This document shows, in pieces, positions 1 through 11,342 of a stretch of DNA of 64,000 nt. A program made the translations under genes and the position numbers. The stretch comes from Hexactinellida sp. DTS-2022. Its lineage: Eukaryota > Porifera > Hexactinellida. Under the pieces are notes generated by a model that worked only from the letters and a program-made list of their open reading frames with translations, ran no database searches and was not told the DNA's origin. How positions within the stretch are numbered: position 1 is the first letter of the stretch; the number at the start of each line of letters is the position of its first letter. The stretch spans positions 13,072,501 through 13,136,500 of the forward strand of contig JAPNXP010000001.1 in NCBI GenBank assembly GCA_028753945.1, written 5' to 3'.

Positions 1-560
1 TACGACTTCTTGCGGGCCACAACGAATATACACACAACGCTCACTCCATACACAACCACAATATACACAGCTAGCGCTACCTGTGCCAGCATGGCTGCTA
101 TTAGGATGTACAGCGGACCCGCTATAAGGTGGATAGCAGAGAAGAGCCATGCTACGCCTATCAACAGGAACAGCAGGAGCAGCTTGAATATCTCTCTGGT
201 ATTCTGAGAGGGGAATTATATGTCGTCATACTTGAGATCCTCGTTACTGGAGGTGCCAGTCAACAGGAACAGCAAGCAAACACCGACTATAGAGAGAGCC
301 AACAGACCTACGATAGGAATAACAGTTGTGACTATGGATACAGACAAGAGAGGGATAAAGCATAGATCTCCGTTAGCATGCACATCTCCATACACCAGTG
401 CCCATTCATGTCCCTGTACAAACCGAACTATCAACAGAGTCAGTAGGACTACAATCCCTGGAGTCAACCATGCAAATCATGCATACACAACCACAATATA
501 TACAGCTAGGGCTACCTGACTAGTGCTGTGGTATGAATCCTCTCCCAGCAAGAAGACTGA
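1..560 (-). pseudogene. Broken copy of multi-pass membrane protein gene (duplication copy 1)
   Basis: This stretch aligns base for base with 57,549-58,140, which encodes most of an open membrane-protein gene. Here the reading frame is interrupted. One in-frame stop falls where copy 2 reads through into a Tyr-Phe-Thr segment (near 216), and another lies in the first hydrophobic segment (near 470). The longest surviving minus-strand frame is 467-216, two hydrophobic helices joined by a short polar loop. The C-terminal part of the gene would lie before base 1, so the window starts inside the pseudogene. The upstream side was also altered by the hAT MITE at 599-1058. I see it as a decayed duplicate of the copy-2 gene; no function is assigned. 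Confidence 0.8.
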
Positions 561-598
561 GTATGGCATACGACTGGTCTCGTGTGGAGGGACACACG

Positions 599-1058
599 CA
601 GGGACGTTGCCAGGATTTTTAACCTAGGGGGGGCACATAAATTTCCAGGGGGGAAAACCTTATATTGGTGTTAGATCTAGCAGTTACGTTAACAAAAAAT
701 AGGCGATATATATGAAGCTTTCTAGTTTAATGTCCTACAAAGTATGAAAATGCTTTAGTTAGTGTAATTCGTTTCTATATAAGTGTAGATTTACATTAAG
801 AAGAGCGAGCGAAGCGAGCGAGAAAAAGATTTGAGGTTTCTAGGGATCTTGACCAATGTACAGGGGAAAATTGGAGCCTCATACAGGGATATGACTCAAA
901 TGGATTGGAAAGTGTGAACTTGAATTCAATAGCATCAATAAATCAGAGGAATAAAATAGTTCAATATATATTACCAGGGGGGGGGCATTGCCCCGGGGCG
1001 AGGATTTCTACCAGGGGGGGCATTGCCCCCCTATGCCCCCCACGTGGCGACGTCCCTA
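599..1058. mobile_element. Non-autonomous hAT-type MITE
   Basis: The element begins CAGGGACGTTGCCAGG and ends TGGCGACGTCCCTA, imperfect terminal inverted repeats of hAT type. It is flanked by 8-bp repeats gacacacg (591-598) and gactcaca (1059-1066). Copy 2 at 58,131-58,150 runs straight through this point without the insert, so it is an empty site. The interior has G-runs and C-runs near both ends and no coding capacity. Confidence 0.75.
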
Positions 1059-1159
1059 GACTCACAGACAGTACGGTATAGTTACAGTTAAATATGATAA
1101 GTGCTCTATTCCTATAATTAGTCACATATTGCATTTACGTATTTATATAGTAAGATGGT

Positions 1160-1250
1160 TTAATGGCTCTGTCACAAATATTATTTGTGTTGTTTTTGGT
1201 TCGGTCGGAATAAAGACAACACAAACCAAATATTTCGTGACATACCCAAG
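1160..1250. repeat. Short foldback (palindromic) repeat
   Basis: A gtcacaaatatt...ttgtgttgt arm is followed by its inverted partner acaacacaaa...aatatttcgtgac about 30 bases later. This gives a hairpin-like structure of roughly 75 bases. It lies in DNA (1085-1302) that has no counterpart in duplication copy 2 and no convincing ORF. It is probably a small MITE, but no target duplication is visible. Confidence 0.45.
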
Positions 1251-2042
1251 CTTGCTGGAAGGCCCTAAGCACGGTCTCCGTTTCCTGATCTTTGAGTGGT
1301 TTGCTATTGTCTAGTCACGGACACCTATATATACGGACGTGACACTCTCAACCACGGTAAAATTTTGATGGGCCTAATTCAGTCGACCATAACTCCTGTT
1401 CAACTTTGAATTTTTGCATAGTTTCTGTGTCTAAATGCAAGGAAATCTTTCGAAAAATTTATATATGCTATTTAATTTCTAGTTTGAGATTATTCTACAT
1501 CACTTATGGTAATTTTTGTAAATACGATTAAATATTCAAAATTCGCTGATTTTACACAGATTGTGTACACGCTTATAATGTGTTTCTTGGATGCGCATTT
1601 TCATATATTCACTTTTTTCGAGTTCCTAGACATCGTAGATAATGAATCTGAGTAATTTCTCCATTCATTTTGAATAACATTTGGAAAAATTGAGTTTAGT
1701 TGCAAGTCTGGATATTGGACTTACAGTTCGGAAATCTATTACTTTCATTGTTGGAATCATATTAATTTGGTTTCGATTTTTCGATTTCTTCTGTATGAAA
1801 AATTATATAAAGGACACCAAACTCAGGTTTTGTGCCTTTTAGTATATTTTTGTGGTTTACAAGACTTCACAAAATGGATAAGAAAATATAGAAATTAGAT
1901 TCAATAAGAAAATCATAGTAAATGGTGGAATAACAATGCTAGTAGTTGATTCTTTGTTTCTTGATAGATTTCTTTTTATCAATTATTACCTTTTCGGAGC
2001 ACATTTTGGCAAAACCTTTACTGAATGTATTAAAAAATCTTT

Positions 2043-4558
2043 TCAAACCGATTTTTCATTTTCAAATGAACACTGGGATGTTTCATAAATTTCTCTGAAG
2101 GCTTTCGATACTTTTGTTGTGCACGTTTTGTCTGAGAGAGAGTTATAATAAGAAAATAGAACTAAGCCTAACTCGTAGAAATCGATTGGTGGATGACATA
2201 AAGAGCCACGGGAAACCAGCTCAGTAAATTTTGATTGGGGACAATCTTCAATTGTTGAGTGTGATCCAATATTCTCCTTTTTGGCGACAAATCCTGAAAT
2301 ATAATACACAGTGGACTTGTCAAATTCACTGAGATGAATAGTATCAGAAAAACAGGTATCCAATAGTTCAACCTCTTCCTCTTTCAAATCAGCGGAACAA
2401 CACTCTCTATCATAATGAACAACGGTTTCGTAAATATCAAGTCGGTCAAAAATTTTAATTCTTTGGAGTTTGAGACTATTTTTTATTTTCTCACTTGACA
2501 TGTAAAAGTTTCCTCCATTAAGTTGTCTGTATATTCCAAACTCTGCCTCTAATCGATCGCTTTGCATCGTACCTGACAGGACGTAGTGAATTCCCGGTTT
2601 GGACAAAAGTGTTTGAATTAGAACTACCATTCCATTCATTAAGAGTCAAAGAAAGAGCATTGCTTGTTTGTTTGGTCAAACACATGACTCTTGTTGAGTA
2701 CGGTGTTAAACTCGTATCCATCTTCTTGAAGGTAAGTGCCATATTCATAATGTAATCGAACCTTGGGTCATCAATGGAACGATATGCTTCACGATCTGGA
2801 TCGTTGTAAGCTTGCCCAGAGTACAAATTTTTCACATTTAGCATGTGAAATAACCTAGTGACATGACGTACAAAGGTTGCAGTTCCATGGTTACCATCTG
2901 TTCGCAAAACCGCCACAGTTTTCTCGTTAAAAAGATTCAACGTCAAGTCTACTTTTTGTTTATCAAAATTAGGAATACCGTGGAAAACGCTAACTTGGTT
3001 TGTTTAATAATCGAATTTTTTTCTCTTTAATAAATTGCAATAACATGTCCAAAATCTGCATTCATTTCTTCATGCGTTAACGGATCGCAAAAACGTATTT
3101 CTTCATTTTTTCAGTAGTCCAATTATTTTTGATGTTTTTAAAAAGATGAATTGTATCGTACAGCGTGAACAATAATCTGAAAACATCGTTAGGAACTGGA
3201 TGTTGGATACTGTAGTTATTTACACTGACAAATTTCTCGTGAAGCATTCGAAAGAATTTAATATTCGCTGCAAGATTATCGTTCATTACTAAATACACAT
3301 AGCCTGATGACTCGTGAATAATCTTTATTAGAGCTATAACTTGAGTATAAATTAACTCTGCAGATAATGAATAAATAGGAATTAACCTGGCCACAAATGT
3401 TGGAGCCCCGAAAATGGGGCATACCATTAACGCCAACATCGTTCTTGCTGGTTTAGCAGTGTCAGTAGCAAATCCAATGATATGATTACCCTGGTATCGA
3501 ATAGATGGTTTGATGTAAACTTCATCCACTAGAATCTTACAATACTTTTGGGGCCCCTCAAGTTCCATAAAAACGGTTTTTACTACCTGTGTACATTCTT
3601 GTACTGATCCAGGATCGGAAAGTGTTCCGAATAAAGATTTTATCTGACGTGGGTGGGGTAAAATTAGAAATTCTCTCAATGCTGAGTAGCAGTTTCGACT
3701 TCGTAGGAAGAGGCCTATAGCATTTTTAAAATCAAACGCAGAGTACCTTCGACCATGTTCGCTGAATGAACATAATTCCAACTGTCTCGCTAAGAACTCA
3801 ACTCGTTCTCTCTGTTCATTATTAAGTATTTCCTGACTTTAAAAAAAAACCATTTCAGAAGTATAGGCCAACCTTGCTCTTAATTCCGGTTCATAATCGC
3901 AAACAAAACTGATGATTTCTCTCAACTGCGAATAACTTTCAAGTATTGAATTAAATCCAAAGAATTGCCTAATATGTACTTTTATTTGTTCTCTGAAGCA
4001 TGTAACTTTGAAATTATATGTAATACGTGTAGTTATAGAAAATGAAATCGATGGTGGCTGATTGTCTTGGTAATTGAATTTGAAAAGAGTTAGAGATGAT
4101 TCATGTTTGTCTTTAACAAGATCCAATGAATCACAATAAGATATGAAATCATCCCATGATTTTATCTTATCTTTTTGTTGATTGGCCTGCTCCACACGTT
4201 TTTCAGTTAATTATTTGCGAATTTCTGAAGAAATCCGACGGGCATTGACTTTTCGCAACTTTTTAGGGCCAGTTTGTCTACAACACGATTGCGGTACTCT
4301 GATAAATATTGATGGAGCAACTGCAGGGACCAGATATCTACCAGAAAGCCTGGTAGGGTACTTAGGGGGCCAGTGAAGTTCACATATCCCCATATTGTCC
4401 GTTATGTTATTATTCTCAATCGACGCATTTGGAAGGGCTCTAACCCACAACTCCTTTTCACTTTTGTCCTTGGGAAATCCATAGATTATACCATTAAATT
4501 TAGACGGATTCCACTTATACCCAGAACGGCAATTGTAAACTGAACACTTTCTTCCCAT
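2043..4558 (-). pseudogene. THAP9/P-element-like transposase, broken
   Basis: Read 5' to 3' on the minus strand, pieces of one transposase appear in order. At 4558-4211 is a THAP zinc-finger domain (Cys-x4-Cys near the start, later Cys-x2-His, and a conserved Pro/Trp framework), which would bind the element's ends. A linker-like frame follows at 4195-3839. The catalytic region at 3781-3077 contains FGTLSDPGS, an acidic DEVYIKP and a DTIHLFKNIKNNW motif. The fragments at 2946-2518 and 2639-2043 carry SDRLEAEFGIYRQLNGGN, typical of the C-terminal RNase H-like part of THAP9/P transposases, and a SGFVAKK motif. Stops and frameshifts (near 4205, 3838, 3070 and 2630) separate the pieces, so the copy is inactive unless some breaks are introns; I see no convincing splice pairs. 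Confidence 0.85.
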
Positions 4559-4715
4559 GACAAGTAGAGATAATTCGCTAATTTAAGCAATAAAATAGTA
4601 ATAAGTAATTGTATTAATTAAACAACGTATTAGTTACGTTGTATATACCAAGTAGATTGTGTATAGAGTTTCAAATTTTCTATGGAATCAATGTACAAAT
4701 ATAATTTTGGGCATA

Positions 4716-4873
4716 CAGTGGAACCTGCATAATCCGACACCTAGATAACCCGGAATTTTCCGGATCTGACATAATCTCTCGGAACAAAAGAGTGTTTTAC
4801 TATACATTTTAACCCTTCTAATCCGACAATTATTTTCTTGTCCGAACGGTGTCGGATTACGCAGGTTCCACTG
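4716..4873. mobile_element. Tigger/pogo-like MITE nested in the P element
   Basis: Near-perfect 25-bp inverted repeats begin cagtggaacctgcat and end atgcaggttccactg on the complementary reading. TA dinucleotides flank both sides (4714-4715 and 4874-4875), as expected for Tc1/mariner/pogo insertions. No coding sequence is present. Confidence 0.8.
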
Positions 4874-5420
4874 TATCATGTACATTTTAACAGAATTGAC
4901 AAAAAGTATTAAATCAATTGATATTTCTCACAGTTGCACAACCTTTTTATTATATCAACAAACCAAAAACCAGGAGGCCCAGAGTTGACAATGAGGACAG
5001 TAATTTATGGTGCCTAAATAGTGAAGTATATAAACAATTTTTTGTGCCTCTTAAATTATTTCCAGGGTTCACAAGACTCAGATTCATTATCTACGATGTC
5101 TAGGAACTCGAAAAAAGTGAATATATGAAAATGCGCATCCAAGAAACACATTATAAGCGTGTACACAATCTGTGTAAAATCGGCGAATTTTGAATATTTA
5201 ATCGTATTTACAAAAATTACCATAAGTGATGTAGAATAATCTCAAACTAGAAATTGAATAGCATATATAAATTTTTCGAAAGATTTCCTTGCATTTAGAC
5301 ACAGAAACTATGCAAAAATTCAAAGTTGAACAGGAGTTGTGGTCGACCGAATTAGGCCCATCAAAATTTTACCGTGGTTGAGAGTGTCACGTCCGTATAT
5401 ATAGGTGTCCGTGGTCTAGT

Positions 5421-6926
5421 TGAGATAGACCCGCTGCGACACCTGTCGAGCAGGCGTCTGCTTCGACGTAACTCGGCCCTCCAGTCTGGGTACAACAGGG
5501 AAGCAGGTTGCGCACTAGGCGAGTGCGCAGCTCGTTAAACGCCGTTTGACACTCCGAATCCCAACACCAGTGTTCCCCTTCTTCAGCAAACGATATAATG
5601 GTTCGGAAACTGTCGACATGTCCCTGATATAGCATCTATAATACGTAGTTAACAGCCCGATGAAACCTTGTACTCTGTTACTGAATTGGGTTCTGGAAAG
5701 GACTCTGGCCTGTGGACTTAGTCCGTTACGGATCACCTCTCTTCGCTTGAGATCGAGTGTCCTAGGAACTCCAGAGAGGAGAAACCAAGTTGACATTTGT
5801 ATTCACGCAGCTGCAGTCCTGCCGTATTTAGGCATTCAAATGTGGTTCGCAGGTCAAATGTGGTCCGTTAGGGTTGGAGAGAACACCAAGTTATCCTCCA
5901 CGTGGCTCTCGCAGTTGGGTACCGTCTCCAGTGCCTTGTCCATGACTCTCTGAAAGGTCGCTTGTGCGCTGCAGAGGCCAAATGGCTTAACCAGCATCTC
6001 GTACATCCTCCGAGGCGTATGAAAGGACGTCTTTTCGATGTCAGCCGGTATGACGGGGATCGTCCAGTGCGCTGACGCAATATCCAACTTGGGAAAAGTA
6101 GCGATTTCCTTTTAAACGGTCGAAAATTGACTGAAGGTTCGGTAAACTGTATTTGTCCCACTTGGTTACCGCGTTTAGCCGCCGGTAGTCGATTGCGAAC
6201 CTTTGGGTTCCATTCCTCTTCTTGACCAGTACATCGTCAGAGGCCCAGAATGACCGGCTTCGTTGGCATATAGGGGGGTTGCACCGAGCATCTCTTCGAG
6301 CTGTCTCAATATCTCTGTTTCCCAATGTAGGGGAATCCGCCTAGGCCTTGATTTCTGAGGTGGCGCGTCTCCCGTTAGTAAAGAGTGGAATTCCTTTATC
6401 CTGCATCTTGCGGGACGTTCATGGTTTTGGGCAAAATATGCTCGAATTGAGTGACCAGATCTATTAATTTCGCCTCTTCGCTTTCGTCTAAATGGCTTGA
6501 GATATTTGAACCCTTGTTTTCCCCTGCCGTTGCTTCAAAGACTCCTCCTCCTTATCTTCCATGGCCCGTACTAAGGGTGTAGCGCAGCAAAGGGCCGTCT
6601 GGGCGGGGACCCAAAGTCGCCCTAACTTTATCCGGCCGTTGTCCCAGTCGAATACCACCTGTCCTACTTGTTTTATGAACCTTCTTCCTAATAATAGTGT
6701 GGGTTGGTCGCTATCTAGTGCTTTGATTCTTTCAATCACTGGGTCTAGCTTTCCCATTCTGGTAGTGGCTTCTTCGTGTCCTACGACTTTACTTGATTAT
6801 TGCGCAACCATAGACTCTGGAGGAGACCCGTACCATGGTGCTCTCCAAGTTAAGCTTCCGCGCTGTATTCAGGTCCGCAACACTTGGTGTTGCACCGGTG
6901 TCGAGCATAGCGGACACTTGGTGTGA
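5421..6926 (-). pseudogene. Ty3/gypsy pol relic, protease to RNase H (copy 1)
   Basis: Minus-strand fragments follow retroviral-like pol order. An aspartic protease with an LDTGA active site lies near 6890-6905, and its flap/LLLGR segment near 6757-6600. Reverse-transcriptase blocks are at 6325-6041 (FAIDYRRLN) and 6087-5854 (FNTP-like and MPFGL-like motifs). The catalytic YxDD box has decayed to a V-E-D-N form. An RNase H start (EADACSTGVAA) is at about 5500-5421, where the P element interrupts it. Many frameshifts make it non-functional. The same breaks are largely shared with 59,223-61,130, so decay began before the duplication. The integrase is absent. Confidence 0.85.
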
Positions 6927-7079
6927 GCCGATCTGACTCGCACGGTACCTGCCTCTCCTTCGGTGTGTGTCTGTTAGATGTCTTGCTTGTAGGATTGGTC
7001 GTAGCTCCGCTCTCCTCTCCTCTCGTGTCCTCCCTCCAGTTTCCTCTCTGTTTCGACCTCTGTTGTACTCTCCTCTCCG

Positions 7080-8192
7080 GGGCAGGTAGCTAGTCTGTGG
7101 CCTTCCTCACCGCAACTGGAGCAAAGTTTGTTGGGGCAAACGCGAGCAATATGTCCAGGGGAGGCGCATATAAAACAATTTAGGTCGTTCCGTTTGGTTC
7201 CTGATTTACCATTAGGCTAGGTATGCTATAGCCTTAGGCTTAGGGCCACACCAGGTGACGGACACTTATTTGAGAATGAAAAGCTTAAAATTTGTTACTT
7301 CTATATATTATAAATATATTTGTCATTCGAACCTAAACAAAAATATTAACAGAGACCCCTGCACAAGATGGCACTTTTAGTTTGTTAAACAATTGAAATT
7401 TGGGGACTCGAACAATGTCGGTCATGTTTCGGGCCACTCGGGTGGTTCAGCCACGCAAGGTTAATATCGGCCCTGGGCGTAGTATTCCAGCCTCTTGCCT
7501 GGGGACGGACAAGCTGCACGTCGGTTGTAATTCGCTCTTTCTACTCCGAATAACCTTGCGTCGGTTCCCCAGCCGTTATGGCCAGATTACTGGAGTCTCG
7601 TCTCGGCGGCAGGGGCTGCACTTGCAATGGACTGACTCGACAGCCGTGGTCTCGGGCTATGCCCTTTCCGCAAACATCTCCCGAAGTGTGGTGCTGAACT
7701 GGAGTGCCTCTTCTGCCGACATAGTGTCTTCTTTCCGCTTGACCCAACCCTTCTGCTTCTACCGGACCTCTGGCGGGTCTGGGATACCATAGAGATACAA
7801 GCAGACTTCCGGTCAGCCCTGCTTTTGTTGCTTCTTCTAGGTAACGAGTGAAGAAGTCCTGCACTGGTTCTCCGGGCCTCAGGGCATTTACGGAAATCTG
7901 CTCCTGCTTCGAAACTATCTACTTCGGGGTCGAGCCTTTCTTTCAGGTAGGCGAATGCCTCCTCTATGTTTTCTTTGCCCATTTCTCCTAAGACTACTTT
8001 TCCTCGAGACGGCCTCTTTCCACATACGCGGGAAGGAGTAGGACTGCCACTTTCTGCTCCATGCCCGAAACGGCCGCTACGAATAGTGGTCGCCATGCTG
8101 AGATTGTTTGCCCCTCTCTGAGTGGGGGATTGCAACGGTAAGGGTGTTGCCATCGCTGAATACGTTTGGTAATTATGATAAGGGTAAGGCAC
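7080..8192 (-). pseudogene. Ty3/gypsy gag relic (copy 1)
   Basis: The gag start is at about 8153 on the minus strand; upstream frames at 8192-8194 only read into it. The N-terminal text (PPLREGQTISAWRPLFVAA) resembles the gag of the intact-looking gypsy element at 8619, so the two are distant relatives. A frameshift near 7994 (after RLEEK) is shared with copy 2. Two CCHC zinc knuckles (CFICASPGHIARVC and CSSCGEEGHRLATC) are encoded at about 7170-7090 and would bind RNA in a working particle. About 285 bases at 7199-7482 interrupt the gag relative to copy 2 and contain an AT-rich segment of unknown origin. Confidence 0.8.
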
Positions 8193-8450
8193 AATATAGA
8201 GGAGCGGTAATGGTTTAATAGTGGTTATTCAATACATAAGCGTAGCACGCGGTCCGGCTGGTCCGGCCATGGCAGGACGGGTTTTCATTTGTTCTACTAT
8301 ATTGCATAGGAGGGTCCAAATTTGTCCGGACCACTTTAACTGTTTGGCCGGAGACTTTTCAGAGCCGTGTGACGCCTCTGCAATATATTGTTAATTTTAT
8401 TGCACTTTTGACAACATTTCATTCTTTAATCTCGGGACTGTAACATGTAC

Positions 8451-8594
8451 GATGTAACGCTCACGCATTATTAGGATACCACAGTATAGTAGTATAATAG
8501 TATGTCAACTTAGTATTCCGACTATAGTGTAGTATAGCTGAACTTACTTGTATTTCTATTACATATATATACGTTATATCTTCTTCGCGTCACA
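8451..8594 (+). repeat. 5' LTR of gypsy element
   Basis: 144 bases beginning gatgtaacgctcacg and ending cttcgcgtcaca, identical to 12981-13124. A TG...CA form is obtained if the LTR starts at 8453. It is short for gypsy LTRs. The gag ATG is only 24 bases beyond its end, leaving little room for a primer-binding site, and I do not recognise a tRNA match there. Confidence 0.9.
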
Positions 8595-8618
8595 TAAATA
8601 CAAGTAGTCAGTGTCTGG

Positions 8619-10874
8619 ATGGCCGCACCCATGAATATTTCAATTCCACCGCTGAGACCTGGAGAACGGATCGAAGAGTGGCAACCACTGTTCGTAGCCG
8701 CCACGAGCTCGCTCGCAGCCCACGCTGGCGAAAAGGCAGTCATTCAAATCTTACCTTCGTACGTATGCAGGGACGAGTTTGAGAGGGATACAACGCTATT
8801 AGCTATAAAAGAAGAGTCAGTAGAGGCAGCATTCAAAGTTCTCAGCAACGCTTTAGACGCCCCAATTGACGAGTTTGAAGCTACATCAAGATTCCGTAGC
8901 ATGATCTGGGCAAGAGGAACACGTATCGAAGTGTTCTTTACCCGATTATGGAAGGAGGCAAAACGAGCAGGGTTTCTCAATCGACAGGTTTGCATAACCC
9001 TAGTAACTCAACTCCCAAACAAGGTGTGTTCTACCTTAAAGAGGTGGTTACGCGAGCGAGACGAAAGCACAGTGTCTGATACTCAAATGCGGGAGTTTAT
9101 AAGTCTCGTGCAACAGAATCTGCGCCAAGCGGATGTGCCTTTAGATTACGGAGCACGAGAAGCGCCTGAGGAGAAAGCTGTCGGTCACTGCAAAATGGTT
9201 AGCGAAGACGCGAGAGAAGACCAGCAGTTGAACGAGTCGGAGGCAGATCCATCCTTTCCTCATGTGTGGAAGATCCGACAATATGGATCTGAAAGGAGGG
9301 GTGAGCGGATCTACCGAGGTGCGTCACGTGGATACAGCCACATAACCTGTTTTACATGCGGCAGAAGGGGGCATGGCTACCAAAGATGTCCAGATAGGAT
9401 ATGCAACGATTGTCATGGAAAGGGCCATGATGTACAAGAGTGTACGGCTGAATGGCGAGGTAGCAGCGGGAGAAGAGGAAGGAATTACACAAGAAAAGAT
9501 TATGTAAAGAATTTGGGAGTTAGCAACCAGGCAGACGAGAAAGCAGCATCCATTTCGGTGAGAGTCGGAGATAGTACCATACGCGCCCTATTAGATACCG
9601 GGGCGAAGGTCAATGTTATGGACGTACAAACTATGCGGGAGTTAGGGCTGACCGATCGCTTAATGTCCAAGACAGGGCAAGTTTACGGGGTTGGCGGAGC
9701 ACCCGTTACAGTCGTTGGAAGTGTAGACATTCCGATTAGCGTGAGCGGTGAAGAGGCCCGCTGGACGCTCGTACACGTATTAGAGGGCGAAGAACAGGCT
9801 TTGTTATTGGGTCGACAATTTCTAAAGTCATTTGGGCGCGTAACCTTTGATTGGGATGAAGGGGTTATTACACTGGGTAAAATCAGGATAGGGATCCAGG
9901 AACAGGCAACGGGAGGGGATCCATTGGCAAGAGCACGTTCAATAGCACAGATAAACAGGTGTGGCGAGGATCAACGAATCGAAGTTACCAAGACCGACTT
10001 AAATAGTGAACAACAGATCAAGTTCCTAACTTTGCTGAAAGAATTCGAACCGTTATTCAATGACATGCCGGGCCGAACCACTTTATGCGAACACGCGATT
10101 GACACAAGGGAAGCAGCCCCAAGCAAAGCGAGGCCCAGAAGATTGCCTCCCCAATGGGAAGATGAGATTAACTCGCAATTGGAAGAATTATTAAGTCAGG
10201 AATTATGTAGACCCTCCAACTCACCATGGGCGAGTAACGTGGTATTGGTTACCAAAAAGGACGGTAAGAAACGATTCGCCATCGACTACCGCGGGCTTAA
10301 TAGTGTAACAAAGAAGGATGCATACGGAATACCTCAAGTACAGGCAATTTTGGACAGACTACACGGTTTCCAGTATTTTTCAGTAATCGATATCTCGGCA
10401 GCGTATTGGTGCGTGCCTATGCGAGAAAGAGATGTAGAAAAGACGGCTTTCAACACGCCGAGAGGCCTTTTTGAGATGTTGGTCATGCCGTTTGGACTTG
10501 TGAACGCGCAGGCTACTTTCCAAAGGCTTATGGACAATACATTGCGTGGGCTCAAGCACACCGATTCATATATTGATGACCGTATCATATATTCCCATTC
10601 CTTTGAACAACATATGGAGGACTTACGGACAGTGTTTACCCGCTTGCACCAAGCTAGGCTTCATGTAAAGTTACTGAAATGTCAGTTTGCCCGTAAAAAG
10701 GTAGAATTCCTAGGTCATGTCGTAACCAGGCATGATCGAACACCCATGAGTTCTGCCGCCCAGAAATTGTCCAAGTTTCCTAGGCCTCAAAGAGTGACAG
10801 AGTTGCAGCGTTTTTTGGGAAGCCATGTCGGAAATGGCAAACCTATTTGGGAGCCAGAGGTGAGGTGGATCTAA
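8619..10874 (+). CDS. Gypsy Gag-protease-RT polyprotein (truncated by rearrangement)
   Basis: A single 751-residue frame. The Gag part is followed by two CCHC zinc knuckles at residues 244-257 and 262-275. The aspartic protease has DTGA at 326-329 and a LLLGR segment near 396-400. The reverse transcriptase has FAIDYRGLN near 553, a catalytic Asp at 591 and the YIDD box at 651-654. Gag and Pol share one frame with no visible frameshift signal. After the motif RFLG (about base 10,825) the frame leaves normal gypsy sequence and ends in a short unrelated tail at 10,874, because the following tether/RNase H segment has been moved and inverted. The ATG at 8619 is chosen because it directly follows the 5' LTR. 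The product would have an active-looking RT but no complete RNase H or integrase. Confidence 0.9.
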   Translation: MAAPMNISIPPLRPGERIEEWQPLFVAATSSLAAHAGEKAVIQILPSYVCRDEFERDTTLLAIKEESVEAAFKVLSNALDAPIDEFEATSRFRSMIWARGTRIEVFFTRLWKEAKRAGFLNRQVCITLVTQLPNKVCSTLKRWLRERDESTVSDTQMREFISLVQQNLRQADVPLDYGAREAPEEKAVGHCKMVSEDAREDQQLNESEADPSFPHVWKIRQYGSERRGERIYRGASRGYSHITCFTCGRRGHGYQRCPDRICNDCHGKGHDVQECTAEWRGSSGRRGRNYTRKDYVKNLGVSNQADEKAASISVRVGDSTIRALLDTGAKVNVMDVQTMRELGLTDRLMSKTGQVYGVGGAPVTVVGSVDIPISVSGEEARWTLVHVLEGEEQALLLGRQFLKSFGRVTFDWDEGVITLGKIRIGIQEQATGGDPLARARSIAQINRCGEDQRIEVTKTDLNSEQQIKFLTLLKEFEPLFNDMPGRTTLCEHAIDTREAAPSKARPRRLPPQWEDEINSQLEELLSQELCRPSNSPWASNVVLVTKKDGKKRFAIDYRGLNSVTKKDAYGIPQVQAILDRLHGFQYFSVIDISAAYWCVPMRERDVEKTAFNTPRGLFEMLVMPFGLVNAQATFQRLMDNTLRGLKHTDSYIDDRIIYSHSFEQHMEDLRTVFTRLHQARLHVKLLKCQFARKKVEFLGHVVTRHDRTPMSSAAQKLSKFPRPQRVTELQRFLGSHVGNGKPIWEPEVRWI

Positions 10875-11005
10875 TAACAGACCATTGTCCGCTAAAATGG
10901 CTTCGAAACCAGAAGGACCCTCGTAGGACATTTGCGAGATGGATACTAGAATTAGAGGAATATTCGTATACCATCACCCACCGGCCCGGTAAAGAAAACA
11001 ACTTA
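10828..11005 (+). pseudogene. Displaced RNase H C-terminal segment
   Basis: The plus frame reads KWQTYLGARGEVDLITDHCPLKWLRN and on to HRPGKENN, the second half of a gypsy RNase H. It follows RT directly. The first half of RNase H, which should come between them, lies further on and in the opposite orientation (about 11,005-11,342). The displaced arrangement removes a contiguous RNase H. Confidence 0.8.
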
Positions 11006-11342
11006 GAGCCCAAGCTTCTAGCTGCCCCGCGCTATAATTTCTCTGAGCGCCGCTAAGGGAGGACGAAAAGTAGTCTATGGGGTGCAACTGCCCGGTTTCC
11101 TCATTTCTCTGAGACAACACTGCTGCTACAGCTGTTGCGCTGGCATCTGCCTCGATTACGAATTTATTTCTCCAGTCCGGAAATGCCAGCAATATTGGTT
11201 CCTGTACGAGCTTGTGTCGCAGGGAGTCAAAGGCGTCCTCGCATTCACTATTCCAAACCCAGCTAGCCCCTTTTCGTGTCAATTCGTATAGGGGCGCGGC
11301 TAAATGGGCCAATTCCGGGATGTACGAGCGATAAAAGTTCAT
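11005..11342 (-). pseudogene. Inverted RT-tether / RNase H N-terminal segment
   Basis: The minus strand is open from 11,342 and reads NFYRSYIPELAHLAAPLYEL, then EADASATAVAAVLSQ and YFSSSLSGAQRNYSAGQLEAWAL. This is the gypsy RT connection and RNase H beginning, including its catalytic Asp in EADAS. It is the piece missing between RT and the plus-strand RNase H C-terminus. The frame runs on past about 11,005 into nonsense antisense sequence. Confidence 0.85.

Larger units (their letters stand above)
1316..5413 (-). mobile_element. P-superfamily (THAP) DNA transposon with ~350-bp inverted repeats
   Basis: The two ends are long inverted repeats: about 1316-1680 on the left and its reverse complement about 5060-5413 on the right. 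Termini are CA...TG (cacggacacc...ggtgtccgtg), as in P elements. It is flanked by a 7-bp target duplication, gtctagt, at 1309-1315 and 5414-5420. Duplication copy 2 (around 59,386) has the site once, so the insertion came after the duplication. It sits in the RNase H region of a gypsy relic. The minus strand carries a decayed THAP-transposase gene, and a Tigger-like MITE is nested at 4716-4873. Confidence 0.88.

Noticed and set aside
8595-8618. Primer-binding site of the gypsy element
   Set aside because: The 24 bases after the LTR do not match a tRNA 3' end that I recognise, so I did not annotate one.
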